Shown here in pieces: positions 8,401 to 13,737 of a stretch of 64,000 nucleotides of DNA. Positions within the stretch are counted from its first letter, which is position 1. Each line of letters starts with the position of its first letter. Below the pieces are notes generated by a model. The model searched no databases. It was not told the origin of the DNA and worked only from the letters and a program-made list of their open reading frames with translations. This DNA is from Agromyces sp. H17E-10 (lineage in GTDB: Bacteria > Actinomycetota > Actinomycetes > Actinomycetales > Microbacteriaceae), in the NCBI RefSeq assembly GCF_022919715.1, contig NZ_CP095042.1, positions 2,728,001-2,792,000 of the forward strand. Reading direction: 5' to 3'. The position numbers and the translations under genes were made by a program.

Positions 8401-8822
8401 GCATGCGCGTCTCGATCGCGCCGGGCGCGGGCATTCTCGAGGCGATCGAGGAGGGCTACCGGCTCAACCTGCCGCTCCGCACGTTCACCGGGGTGGATGC
8501 CTCGGCGATCGAGCCGCTCGTCCGGGTCGAGGGTGCCGTGGTCGAGGCGGTCAAGCTCGCCGAAGACGGTTCGGGCGACGTCGTCGTGCGCGCGTACGAG
8601 GCGCATGGCGCCCGCGCGCGGGCCCGGCTCGAGGCATCCTTCGACGCGTCGATGGAATCGACCGACCTGCTGGAGCGCCCGCTCTCGGGAACCGGCGGCA
8701 CCGGATCGGGCGTCGGCGTCGCGCTCGCCGCCGCAGGCCCGCGCGCGTGGGCGTTCGAGTTGCGCCCCTTCCAGGTCGTGACCCTGCGCCTCCGCCGCAC
8801 CTCTTCCGCGTCGGTCGAGTAG
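5496..8822 (+). CDS. GH38 alpha-mannosidase with six in-frame palindromic repeat insertions
   Basis: A 1108-residue cytoplasmic alpha-mannosidase with no signal peptide. Zinc and catalytic landmarks: GHAHIDSAWFWP with His305 and Asp307, the nucleophile motif WLPDSFGY with Asp417, and HDILPGSS with His621 and Asp622. It should release mannose from oligosaccharides brought in by the coupled importer. From memory, actinobacterial relatives are about 1000-1020 residues. The surplus matches palindromic repeats at 5736-5768, 5937-5969, 5982-6025, 7555-7591, 7609-7642 and 7911-7957, encoding low-complexity peptides such as IGAQRRIETT and PSSSGATQPAG. The stop TAG lies inside another copy. Catalytic motifs are intact, so activity is plausible, though the insertions may impair folding. 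Confidence 0.9.
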   Translation: MHDDSALVETRIARFVRERLEPAIYRSRVPVRLERWEAPGEPVPFAEAVAQEFTPVAPGDAWGRAWGTTWFRMTLPELSGGLDTALRAYSTDRSGESRWELVVDLGFIGVAPGFQAEALVWRADGTIVKAVEPLNRAVPLELIHRSVGRIGAQRRIETTGAEGFDTRPPSSSGATQPAGAVVYLEAASNPDISQNWSFAPTPRGEWETAGDDPIYALGDVDLALRDVTVWELVQDVRVLRQLEEQLPESSPRRAQVVRALERMIDEMDPDDVAGSAALGRSILAPVLAAPAWASSHRVHAVGHAHIDSAWFWPTRETVRKVARTFSNVDALIEEHPGLVFAASSAQQYAWLKQQYPEVFERVRRRVREGSFVPVGGMWVESDTNLPGGEALARQFVAGKRFFMEELGVEPLEVWLPDSFGYSAALPQLVRAAGSRWFLTQKISWNETNRFPHHTFRWQGIDGTEVFTHFPPVDTYNSELSGAELARAERQYAEKGAANTSLVPFGWGDGGGGPTREMLAAAHRTADLEGSPRVTLSSPRRFFETAEAEYPHPPVWAGELYLEFHRGTYTSQARTKRGNRRSEHLLREAELWAATAAVRGVAPYPAEQLEDAWHTVLLQQFHDILPGSSIAWVHREAERRYALVAEVLEQVIERSVRALAGSGDRMLRVNAGPYEVSGVPALGGASPRVEEGASATVAKPDTADEGVSRRSSVAPQPAVAARSDDGDITLSNAQLEAVLDADGLLVSLRHREPDGRLGREAIAPGRSAKLLQLFRDTPNQWDAWDIDAHYARNVVELREAESVDVIGSRDASPLRDGAPRPPGERVAVRIVRRFGASHLVETVSLGVGDRALEVEFEIDWHERQKLLKLAFPLDVHADRATSEIQFGHIHRPTHANTSWDAARFETVAHRWVHVGEPGYGVAIANDATYGHDTQRASDCSRPGATVTTVRLSLLRAPRFPDPEADQGAHRMRVSIAPGAGILEAIEEGYRLNLPLRTFTGVDASAIEPLVRVEGAVVEAVKLAEDGSGDVVVRAYEAHGARARARLEASFDASMESTDLLERPLSGTGGTGSGVGVALAAAGPRAWAFELRPFQVVTLRLRRTSSASVE
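5736..5768 (-). repeat. intragenic palindromic repeat, GH38 copy 1
   Basis: GGTCTCGATACG ... GCCTACTCGACC, an inverted copy in frame within the mannosidase, encoding about residues 81-91 between the TTWFRMTLPE and ELVVDLGF strands where relatives have a short loop. Confidence 0.8.
5937..6025. repeat. intragenic palindromic repeats, GH38 copies 2 and 3
   Basis: A direct copy at 5937-5969 (GGTCGAATAGGCG ... CGTATCGAGACC) and an inverted copy at 5982-6025 (GGTTTCGATACGCG ... GCGCTACTCAACC), 12 bp apart. They keep the frame and insert about 30 residues (148-177) before VVYLEAASNPD. Confidence 0.85.
7555..7642. repeat. intragenic palindromic repeats, GH38 copies 4 and 5
   Basis: A direct copy at 7555-7591 (GGGTCGAGGAGGGAGCG ... 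GCGAAACC) and an inverted copy at 7609-7642 (GGTTTCGAGACG ... GCTCCTCAACCC). They encode about residues 687-716 in the linker between the central and C-terminal beta domains. Confidence 0.85.
7911..7957 (-). repeat. intragenic palindromic repeat, GH38 copy 6
   Basis: GGGTCTCGAGACGCG ... GCGCTCCGCGACC, an inverted copy close to the 43-bp form at 1800-1842. It encodes about residues 806-821 (SRDASPLRDGAPRPP) and has diverged at the outer arm. Confidence 0.75.
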
Positions 8823-8900
8823 GCGCGCAGCGCCGTATCGAGACCACGATCCGGGTCCGCCTCAGCGGGTTGAGGAGCGACGAAGGAGCGTCTCGAAACC
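8813..8900 (+). repeat. two palindromic repeats at the 3' end of the GH38 gene
   Basis: Copies at 8813-8845 (GGTCGAGTAGGCG ... CGTATCGAGACC) and 8868-8900 (GGTTGAGGAGCG ... CGTCTCGAAACC). The TAG in the first copy, 8820-8822, is the mannosidase stop codon. Confidence 0.9.
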
Positions 8901-8934
8901 CCTTCCGCCGTTCAGTTACTCGACCGCGCCGCTC

Positions 8935-8994
8935 GAGCAGGAGCATCCGACACAGACTCCCGGATGCAGGCGCGTGTGCCGGATGCTCCTCCTC
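8935..8994. terminator. bidirectional hairpin between convergent genes
   Basis: Arms 8935-8954 and 8975-8994 pair over 20 bp with two mismatches (GAGCATCCGACACA against TGTGCCGGATGCTC). It lies between the converging mannosidase and patatin genes. There is no T tract, as is common in high-GC actinobacteria. Confidence 0.65.
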
Positions 8995-9027
8995 AACGGA
9001 CGCGCAGGCCCGCCGACCCCACTCCCG

Positions 9028-10011
9028 TCAGCCCCAGAACGCGGCGATGAGCTCGGCGACCTCGCGGCCCCGATCGAACCCCGCCCGTGCCGCGGCGGGC
9101 CGCAGCGCGACGTTCATCGCATTCTCGAACAGGTACGCGTCGTCGCTCGTCGGGAAGATCGTCTCGACCCGACTGCCCCCGGCCCGGAGCTCATCGACCT
9201 GGGCGGCCAGGTGCAGCCCCCACTCGAGCGGGAGCCGGGTGCGGCCGCCGAACGGCGACAGCACGAGCACCCGCTCGTGGCCGGCCGCGAGGTCGGCGTT
9301 CTCGGCGTTCGTGCGGTAGCCGCCGTCGATGTACCAGCGATCGTCGATCCGGTAGGCGAACCCGCCGGCACAGCTCGCGGCGACCGCGTCGACGAGCTCG
9401 ACCCCGCTGTCGCGGTCGAAGAGCACCGTCTCGGCCGTCTCCGCGTCGACTGCCGTTAGGAGCAGCGTGCGATCCGGCCACTCGGTGCTGGGCAGCCGTG
9501 AGGCGACGGTCGCACGCCAGCGCGACTGCTGCGCGTCGTCGGCCGAGGCATCCAGTGCGAGCGCCGAAGCCCCCATCCGGCGACGCATGTCGTCGGCGTC
9601 GTGCGACGTCGCGATGATCGCGCCGGTGCGTGCCAGATGGTCGATCGGGCGCGATGCCGTCCGGCCGTCCGGGCCGGCTCCCGGACCGGGAGCGGGTCGT
9701 GTGCCGGTCCACGCGGGGCTCGCGTCGGGGCGCCGTTGCGGCGGTGCCGCCTCGATGGTCTGGGCGTACAGCTCGGCGGGTGTCGCCCCGGCGAGCTGGG
9801 CCGCGGTCGTCGATCCGGCGGAGGTGCCGATGGTCAGGTCGGGTGCGGTCACGTCGACGCCGCAGTCGGCGAGGCCGGCGAGCACGCCGATGAGCCAGGC
9901 GTTGCCGCTGGACCCGCCGCCGCCGAGCACGAGCGCTCGTGCGCCGGATGCCGGCATGCGGTCCGACGCGTCGACGGACGGGGCAGGAAGGAAGGAGGTG
10001 TTGTCGTTCAT
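9028..10011 (-). CDS. patatin-like phospholipase family protein
   Basis: A 327-residue acyl hydrolase. It shows the glycine-rich oxyanion motif LGGGGSSGNAW (residues 29-39), the nucleophile elbow GTSAG with Ser64, and the Asp of YIDGG at residue 229, completing the Ser-Asp dyad of the patatin/RssA family. No signal peptide or membrane segment is seen, so it probably acts on phospholipids or acyl esters in the cytoplasm or at the inner membrane face. The ATG at 10011 has only a weak AAAGGCG site. Upstream lies a 16-codon ORF with a very strong ribosome binding site and a hairpin, suggesting attenuation or coupling. The substrate is unknown. Confidence 0.85.
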   Translation of the reverse strand: MNDNTSFLPAPSVDASDRMPASGARALVLGGGGSSGNAWLIGVLAGLADCGVDVTAPDLTIGTSAGSTTAAQLAGATPAELYAQTIEAAPPQRRPDASPAWTGTRPAPGPGAGPDGRTASRPIDHLARTGAIIATSHDADDMRRRMGASALALDASADDAQQSRWRATVASRLPSTEWPDRTLLLTAVDAETAETVLFDRDSGVELVDAVAASCAGGFAYRIDDRWYIDGGYRTNAENADLAAGHERVLVLSPFGGRTRLPLEWGLHLAAQVDELRAGGSRVETIFPTSDDAYLFENAMNVALRPAAARAGFDRGREVAELIAAFWG

Positions 10012-10017
10012 GGGAGT

Positions 10018-10053
10018 CGCCTTTCGCGAATCGCGGATTCAGCGCTCCCGGCG
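10018..10053 (-). promoter_or_regulatory. hairpin between leader ORF and patatin gene
   Basis: In the transcript, AGTCGCC just after the leader ORF stop can pair with GGCGACT just before the patatin ATG (7 bp, larger loop). The downstream arm overlaps the weak ribosome binding site, so folding could block patatin translation. Confidence 0.4.
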
Positions 10054-10063
10054 GGCGACTACC

Positions 10064-10114
10064 TCAGTCGCGGATCGTGGACTGCAGGGGAGCGCCCACT
10101 GATACTGCGTTCAT
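10064..10114 (-). CDS. probable leader peptide of 16 residues upstream of the patatin gene
   Basis: A short ORF reading MNAVSVGAPLQSTIRD and ending in TGA. It is preceded by AGGAGGTGA at ideal spacing, a far stronger ribosome binding site than that of the downstream gene. A possible extended -10 (TGCTACCGT) lies about 40 bp upstream. The stop is 52 nt before the patatin ATG. The peptide is not rich in any one amino acid, so if it senses something it is more likely ribosome stalling or translation speed than charged tRNA supply. It has no recognisable domain. Coding status rests on the ribosome binding site and position only. Confidence 0.5.
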   Translation of the reverse strand: MNAVSVGAPLQSTIRD

Positions 10115-10147
10115 GGGTCTCACCTCCTGCCTCGGATCACGATCACC

Positions 10148-10156
10148 GAGACGGTA
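10148..10156 (-). promoter_or_regulatory. possible extended -10 promoter of leader ORF and patatin gene
   Basis: On the minus strand TGCTACCGT fits TGNTANNNT, with TACCGT at 10156-10151. No clear -35 is seen. Transcription would start about 30 nt before the leader ORF. Confidence 0.4.
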
Positions 10157-10244
10157 GCACACCGCACTGCGAACCACGAGGCGTGCCCGTCAGGCTCGAG
10201 GGACGCGCCCGACCGACCTGCGCGCCCGGCGTAGGCTCGCGAGC

Positions 10245-11150
10245 ATGACCGACCCGATTCCCGGACTCGCGCCGACCGGCACGCGCGACGTGTCCGCGGC
10301 GCTGCACGTGCCGCACCCTGATCGCCGCGCCCGCATCGCCGTGCAGGTGAAGCCGCAGCACGCGACCTACGCCGAACTCCGCGCCGCCGCCGTCGCCGCG
10401 GAAGACGCCGGCGCCGACCTCGTGCTCGGGTGGGACCACTTCTTCCCGCTCAGCGGCGATCCCGACGGTGCGCACCTCGAGGCTTGGACGCTGCTCGCGG
10501 CGTTCGCCGAGGTGACCGAGCGCGTCGAGCTCGGCGTGCTCGTCTCGTCCACCGGGTACCGCAACCCGCAACTGCTCGCCGACATGGCGCGTACCGTCGA
10601 CCACATCAGCGCCCGCGACGGCATCGGTCGCGTGGTGCTCGGCATCGGTGCCGGCTGGTTCGAGCGCGACTACGACGAGTACGGTTACGAGTTCGGCACC
10701 GCGCCCGAGCGGCTGCGCCGGCTTCGCGCCGACCTGCCGCTCATCCGCGAGCGATGGGCGAAGCTCAACCCGCCTCCGACGCGGCCCATCCCGGTGCTCA
10801 TCGGCGGCGCGGGCGAGCAGGTCACCCTGCGCATCGTCGCGGAGCACGCCGACATCTGGCACGGCTTCGGCGACGCCGAGACGATCGCGCACAAGCACGC
10901 GGTGCTCGACGACTGGTGCCGTCGCATCGGTCGCGACCCCGCCGCGATCGAGCGCAGCGCGGGCGTCTCGCCGAAGCCGGGCCGATTCGCCGAGGACCTC
11001 GACGACTACCCGGGCCACGCCGACGCGCTGCACGCGGTCGGCACTCGGCTGTTCACCGTCGGCCTCGAAGCCGCGACGGGCTGGGATCTCGGACCGGTGC
11101 GCGAACTCGTCGCCTGGCGCGACGAGGTGAACGCCCGGGCCATCACCTGA
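10245..11150 (+). CDS. LLM-class F420-dependent oxidoreductase
   Basis: A 301-residue luciferase-like TIM-barrel protein. Family features are the early WDHFFPLSGDPDGAHLEAWT segment with its Asp-His pair, VLGIGAGWFERDYDEYGYEFG, and PVLIGGAGE in the second half. Actinobacterial members of this group generally use the deazaflavin F420, which is inferred here. The substrate cannot be told from sequence. TAGGCT at 10232-10237 lies 7 bp before the ATG, so the mRNA is probably leaderless. It stands alone, divergent from the patatin leader and convergent with the small DUF1905 gene. Confidence 0.85.
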   Translation: MTDPIPGLAPTGTRDVSAALHVPHPDRRARIAVQVKPQHATYAELRAAAVAAEDAGADLVLGWDHFFPLSGDPDGAHLEAWTLLAAFAEVTERVELGVLVSSTGYRNPQLLADMARTVDHISARDGIGRVVLGIGAGWFERDYDEYGYEFGTAPERLRRLRADLPLIRERWAKLNPPPTRPIPVLIGGAGEQVTLRIVAEHADIWHGFGDAETIAHKHAVLDDWCRRIGRDPAAIERSAGVSPKPGRFAEDLDDYPGHADALHAVGTRLFTVGLEAATGWDLGPVRELVAWRDEVNARAIT

Positions 11151-11164
11151 GCCAACCTTCCGTC

Positions 11165-11479
11165 TCAGTCGTCGTGCACGACCAGGCGCACCTCGATCAC
11201 GTCGCCCTCGCCGATCGCCTCGGCGTCGAGCACCGCGCGCTTCAGCGGCAGCGCGTACGTGTCGCCCGACGGGAAGATCGAGGTGCGCCACGTCGTCTCG
11301 CCGACCGTGACGGTCACGGGCGCCGATCCGAATCCCCGTGGCATCCGCGGCCGATCGGCGATGTCGGCGCTCGGCTCGGGCGGAACATCGACGAAGAACC
11401 AGTTGCGCCGCGACGCCCACTCGTAGATCTCGGCCGAGAAGACGACGAGCAGGCCGGGCGGCGGTTCGGGGGCGCGCAT
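11165..11479 (-). CDS. DUF1905 domain protein
   Basis: A 104-residue small protein. The recognisable part is a compact beta domain from LVVFSAEIYEW through GFGSAPVTVTVGETTW and SIFPSGDTYALPLKRAV to GEGDVIEVRLVV, the pattern of DUF1905. The frame stays open upstream to 11683, but that stretch is Pro/Ser-rich and overlaps the divergent methyltransferase, so I chose ATG 11479, directly before the conserved region. The function of DUF1905 is not established; related domains occur beside or fused to YdeI/OmpD-associated domains. No cysteines, signal peptide or membrane spans are seen. Confidence 0.75.
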   Translation of the reverse strand: MRAPEPPPGLLVVFSAEIYEWASRRNWFFVDVPPEPSADIADRPRMPRGFGSAPVTVTVGETTWRTSIFPSGDTYALPLKRAVLDAEAIGEGDVIEVRLVVHDD

Positions 11480-11603
11480 GCCGCCAGCGTACGGCGAACG
11501 GCCGACACAGGCGCCGATCGCGCCGTGGACCCGCCCGACGTGAAGTCCGATTCCCGCTGGTCGAACCGGCCCCGAGAGGGGCGTACCGGGAGAGGATGGA
11601 GGC

Positions 11604-12116
11604 ATGACCAGACGCCACACCACGCTGACGACGCCGCTCGGCGAGCTGCTCGTCGTCGCCGAGGGTGACGCGCTCGCGGGCATCTACTTCCCCGGCCACT
11701 GGCATCCGCCGGCCGCCGGCACGATCGGCATCGAGGTCTCCGCGCTCGACGATGCGCTCATCACGCGGCTCGGCGTCGAGCTCGACGAGTACCTCGCCGG
11801 CGAGCGAACGGTGTTCGACCTGCCCACCGCGCCCGACGGCGACGAGTTCCAGCACGTCGTGTGGGGAATGCTGCGCGAGATCCCGCTCGGCACGACCGTC
11901 AGCTACGGCGAGCTCGCCGACCGGCTCGGCGACCGCAACCTCGCCCGGCGCGTCGGCAACGCGGTCGGGCGCAACCCGCTCAGCATCGTCGTGCCGTGCC
12001 ACCGGGTCGTCGGCGCCGACGGATCGCTCACGGGCTACGCCGGCGGCCTCGAGCGCAAGCGGTTCCTGCTCGAGCTCGAGGGCGCGCCGGTCGTCGCGCA
12101 GGCGCGGCTCTTCTGA
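11604..12116 (+). CDS. ogt: methylated-DNA--protein-cysteine S-methyltransferase
   Basis: A 170-residue DNA repair protein that takes the alkyl group from O6-alkylguanine onto its own cysteine. The active site PCHRVVG has Cys132, followed by DGSLTGYAGGLERKRFLLELE, and the Arg-helix region YGELADRLGDRNLARRVGNAVGRNP lies upstream. This is a single-domain Ogt/MGMT without the Ada N-terminal regulatory half. GGATGGAGG lies just before the ATG. It is followed by an unrelated MarR regulator with its own promoter. Another alkylation-related gene, an AidB-like protein, lies at 22648 but is not linked. Confidence 0.93.
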   Translation: MTRRHTTLTTPLGELLVVAEGDALAGIYFPGHWHPPAAGTIGIEVSALDDALITRLGVELDEYLAGERTVFDLPTAPDGDEFQHVVWGMLREIPLGTTVSYGELADRLGDRNLARRVGNAVGRNPLSIVVPCHRVVGADGSLTGYAGGLERKRFLLELEGAPVVAQARLF

Positions 12117-12162
12117 GCCGACAGGCCGGGTGGCCGGGACGGGGCTGATTCCCCACACCTTC

Positions 12163-12207
12163 TGTTGCGGAATGCAATGCTCAAGCGTAGCGTTGCATAT
12201 GACAACA
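12163..12207. promoter_or_regulatory. promoter with large inverted-repeat operator of the MarR gene
   Basis: Two 18-bp half-sites, 12163-12180 and 12190-12207, form an imperfect palindrome (TGTTGcggaATGCAAtGC against TGTTGtcatATGCAAcGC) around a 9-bp centre. The same stretch holds TTGCGG (12166-12171), a 16-bp spacer and TAGCGT (12188-12193). A repressor bound here would cover the promoter, so autoregulation is likely. Confidence 0.65.
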
Positions 12208-12221
12208 GAAGGAGTCGGGTC

Positions 12222-12707
12222 ATGGTCGAACGCGTCACCCGCGACGAGCACGCCGCAGCGATCCTGCGCGAGCTCATCGTCATCACCCGCCGCGGCGTCG
12301 CCGACGCGCGCACTGCGCACCTCAGCCTCAGCATGACCGACCAGTCGATCCTGGGGTTCATCGTCGACCACCCGGGATGTCGCTCGGTCGACATCGCCGA
12401 GGCGTTCCGCCTCAACCGCTCGACCGTGTCGCGCCAGCTCGCGGGCCTCACCCGCCTCGGCGTCGTCAGAGAGGTCGCGGATGCCTCGGGGCGGGGCCGT
12501 CCGCTCGAGCTGACCGACGCGGGATGGTCTGCGTACGACGAGGCGATCGAACTGCTGCAGGGCGTCGTGGGCCGCCATCTCGACGGCTGGAGCGACACCG
12601 AGGTCGCCCGCTTCGCCACCGACCTCACCCGGTTCAACGACGCCGCCGCCGACGGCGACCGGCCGAGGCATCCCGGCGCCGACGACGGAGACCAGCGCGC
12701 CGGCTGA
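12222..12707 (+). CDS. MarR family transcriptional regulator
   Basis: A 161-residue winged-helix repressor. The recognition region is SVDIAEAFRLNRSTVSRQLAGLTRLGVVREVADASGRGRPLELTDAG (residues about 55-100). The frame is open from 12165, but ATG 12222 has AGAAGGAG at the right distance, and the upstream part lies inside the operator palindrome, so I use 12222. A 3-hydroxyacyl-CoA dehydrogenase follows after 66 bp and is probably co-transcribed and controlled with it, suggesting an acyl-CoA or aromatic/fatty acid inducer. The ligand is unknown. Confidence 0.88.
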   Translation: MVERVTRDEHAAAILRELIVITRRGVADARTAHLSLSMTDQSILGFIVDHPGCRSVDIAEAFRLNRSTVSRQLAGLTRLGVVREVADASGRGRPLELTDAGWSAYDEAIELLQGVVGRHLDGWSDTEVARFATDLTRFNDAAADGDRPRHPGADDGDQRAG

Positions 12708-12715
12708 CGCGCGCC

Positions 12716-12754
12716 GCCCCACGAGGGCACCGACCCCACGCCCCACGAGGGCAC
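12716..12754 (+). repeat. 15-bp direct repeat between marR and dehydrogenase
   Basis: GCCCCACGAGGGCAC occurs at 12716-12730 and again at 12740-12754, a 24-bp period, just before the GGAAGAAGGA ribosome binding site. The role is unknown; it could be a small slippage duplication. Confidence 0.7.
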
Positions 12755-12773
12755 GACAGGAAGAAGGAACACC

Positions 12774-13634
12774 ATGACCGCAGTGCAGCACGTGACCGTG
12801 CTCGGAACCGGAGTGCTCGGCTCGCAGATCGCGTACCAGACCGCGTTCAGCGGGCTCGAGGTCGTCGCGTACGACCTCGACGACGCCGCGCTCGCCGCCG
12901 CGAAGGAGCGCTTCGAGAAGCTCGCCGCGACCTACGTCGCCGAGGGCGTCGCCGGCGCCGCCGACGGTGCGGCGCAGGCCGCGCTCGCCCGCGTGAACTA
13001 CTCGGCCGACCTCGCAGCCGCCGTCGCGAACGCGGATCTCGTCATCGAGGCCGTGCCCGAGAGCATCGACATCAAGCGCGCCACGTACGAGAAGCTCGCC
13101 GCCGTCGCGCCCGAGCGCACGATCTTCGCCACCAACTCGTCGACGCTGCTGCCGAGCGCGATCGCCGACGCGACCGGGCGACCCGACCGGTTCCTCGCGC
13201 TCCACTTCGCGAACCGCATCTGGGCGCACAACACCGCCGAGATCATGGGCACGCCCGCCACCGACCCGGCCGTCTACGCCACGGTCGTCGAGTTCGCGAA
13301 GGCCATCGGCATGGTGCCGATCGAGATCAAGAAGGAGCAGCCGGGCTACGTGCTCAACTCGCTGCTCGTGCCGTTCCTGTCGGCGGCGGGCCAGCTGCTC
13401 GTCGACGGCGTCGCAGAGCCCGAGGCGATCGACGCGACCTGGCGCATCGGCACCGGCGCGCCGATGGGTCCGTTCCAGATCTACGACATCGTCGGCCTCA
13501 CGACCGCGTACAACATCTCGATGATGGGCGGCCCGAAGCAGCAGGAGTTCGCCGCGCTCATCAAGGAGCGCTACATCGACCAGGGCAAGCTGGGCGTCGC
13601 GACGGGCGAGGGGTTCTACCGCTACGACGCGTGA
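12774..13634 (+). CDS. 3-hydroxyacyl-CoA dehydrogenase (NAD-binding)
   Basis: A 286-residue enzyme of the 3-hydroxybutyryl-CoA/3-hydroxyacyl-CoA dehydrogenase family, which oxidises or reduces a 3-hydroxyacyl-CoA with NAD(H). The Rossmann motif GTGVLGSQIAYQ sits at the N-terminus, VIEAVPESIDIKRATYEKL and FATNSSTLLPS follow, and the catalytic His is in LALHFANRIW. The C-terminal helical domain includes PGYVLNSLLVPFL. It stands alone without a thiolase or hydratase partner. AAGAAGGAA precedes the ATG, and the MarR gene upstream probably controls it. The substrate chain length is not predictable. Confidence 0.88.
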   Translation: MTAVQHVTVLGTGVLGSQIAYQTAFSGLEVVAYDLDDAALAAAKERFEKLAATYVAEGVAGAADGAAQAALARVNYSADLAAAVANADLVIEAVPESIDIKRATYEKLAAVAPERTIFATNSSTLLPSAIADATGRPDRFLALHFANRIWAHNTAEIMGTPATDPAVYATVVEFAKAIGMVPIEIKKEQPGYVLNSLLVPFLSAAGQLLVDGVAEPEAIDATWRIGTGAPMGPFQIYDIVGLTTAYNISMMGGPKQQEFAALIKERYIDQGKLGVATGEGFYRYDA

Positions 13635-13656
13635 CCGCGCCGGGACGACCCCCGGC

Positions 13657-13725
13657 GGTCGAGTAGCGACGCAGGAGCGTATCGAGACCCCCTCGTGAGG
13701 CCTCGATACGCTTCGCTACTCGACC
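13657..13725. repeat. facing pair of palindromic repeats between convergent genes
   Basis: A direct copy at 13657-13689 (GGTCGAGTAGCG ... CGTATCGAGACC) and an inverted copy at 13699-13725 (GGCCTCGATACG ... GCTACTCGACC). Together they form a long hairpin between the dehydrogenase and carboxypeptidase stops and probably serve as a terminator. Confidence 0.85.
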
Positions 13726-13737
13726 ACCGGAGCGAGC

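Noticed and set aside
11480..11683. N-terminal extension of the DUF1905 gene
   Set aside because: Pro/Ser-rich, overlaps the divergent ogt gene and lacks a ribosome binding site.
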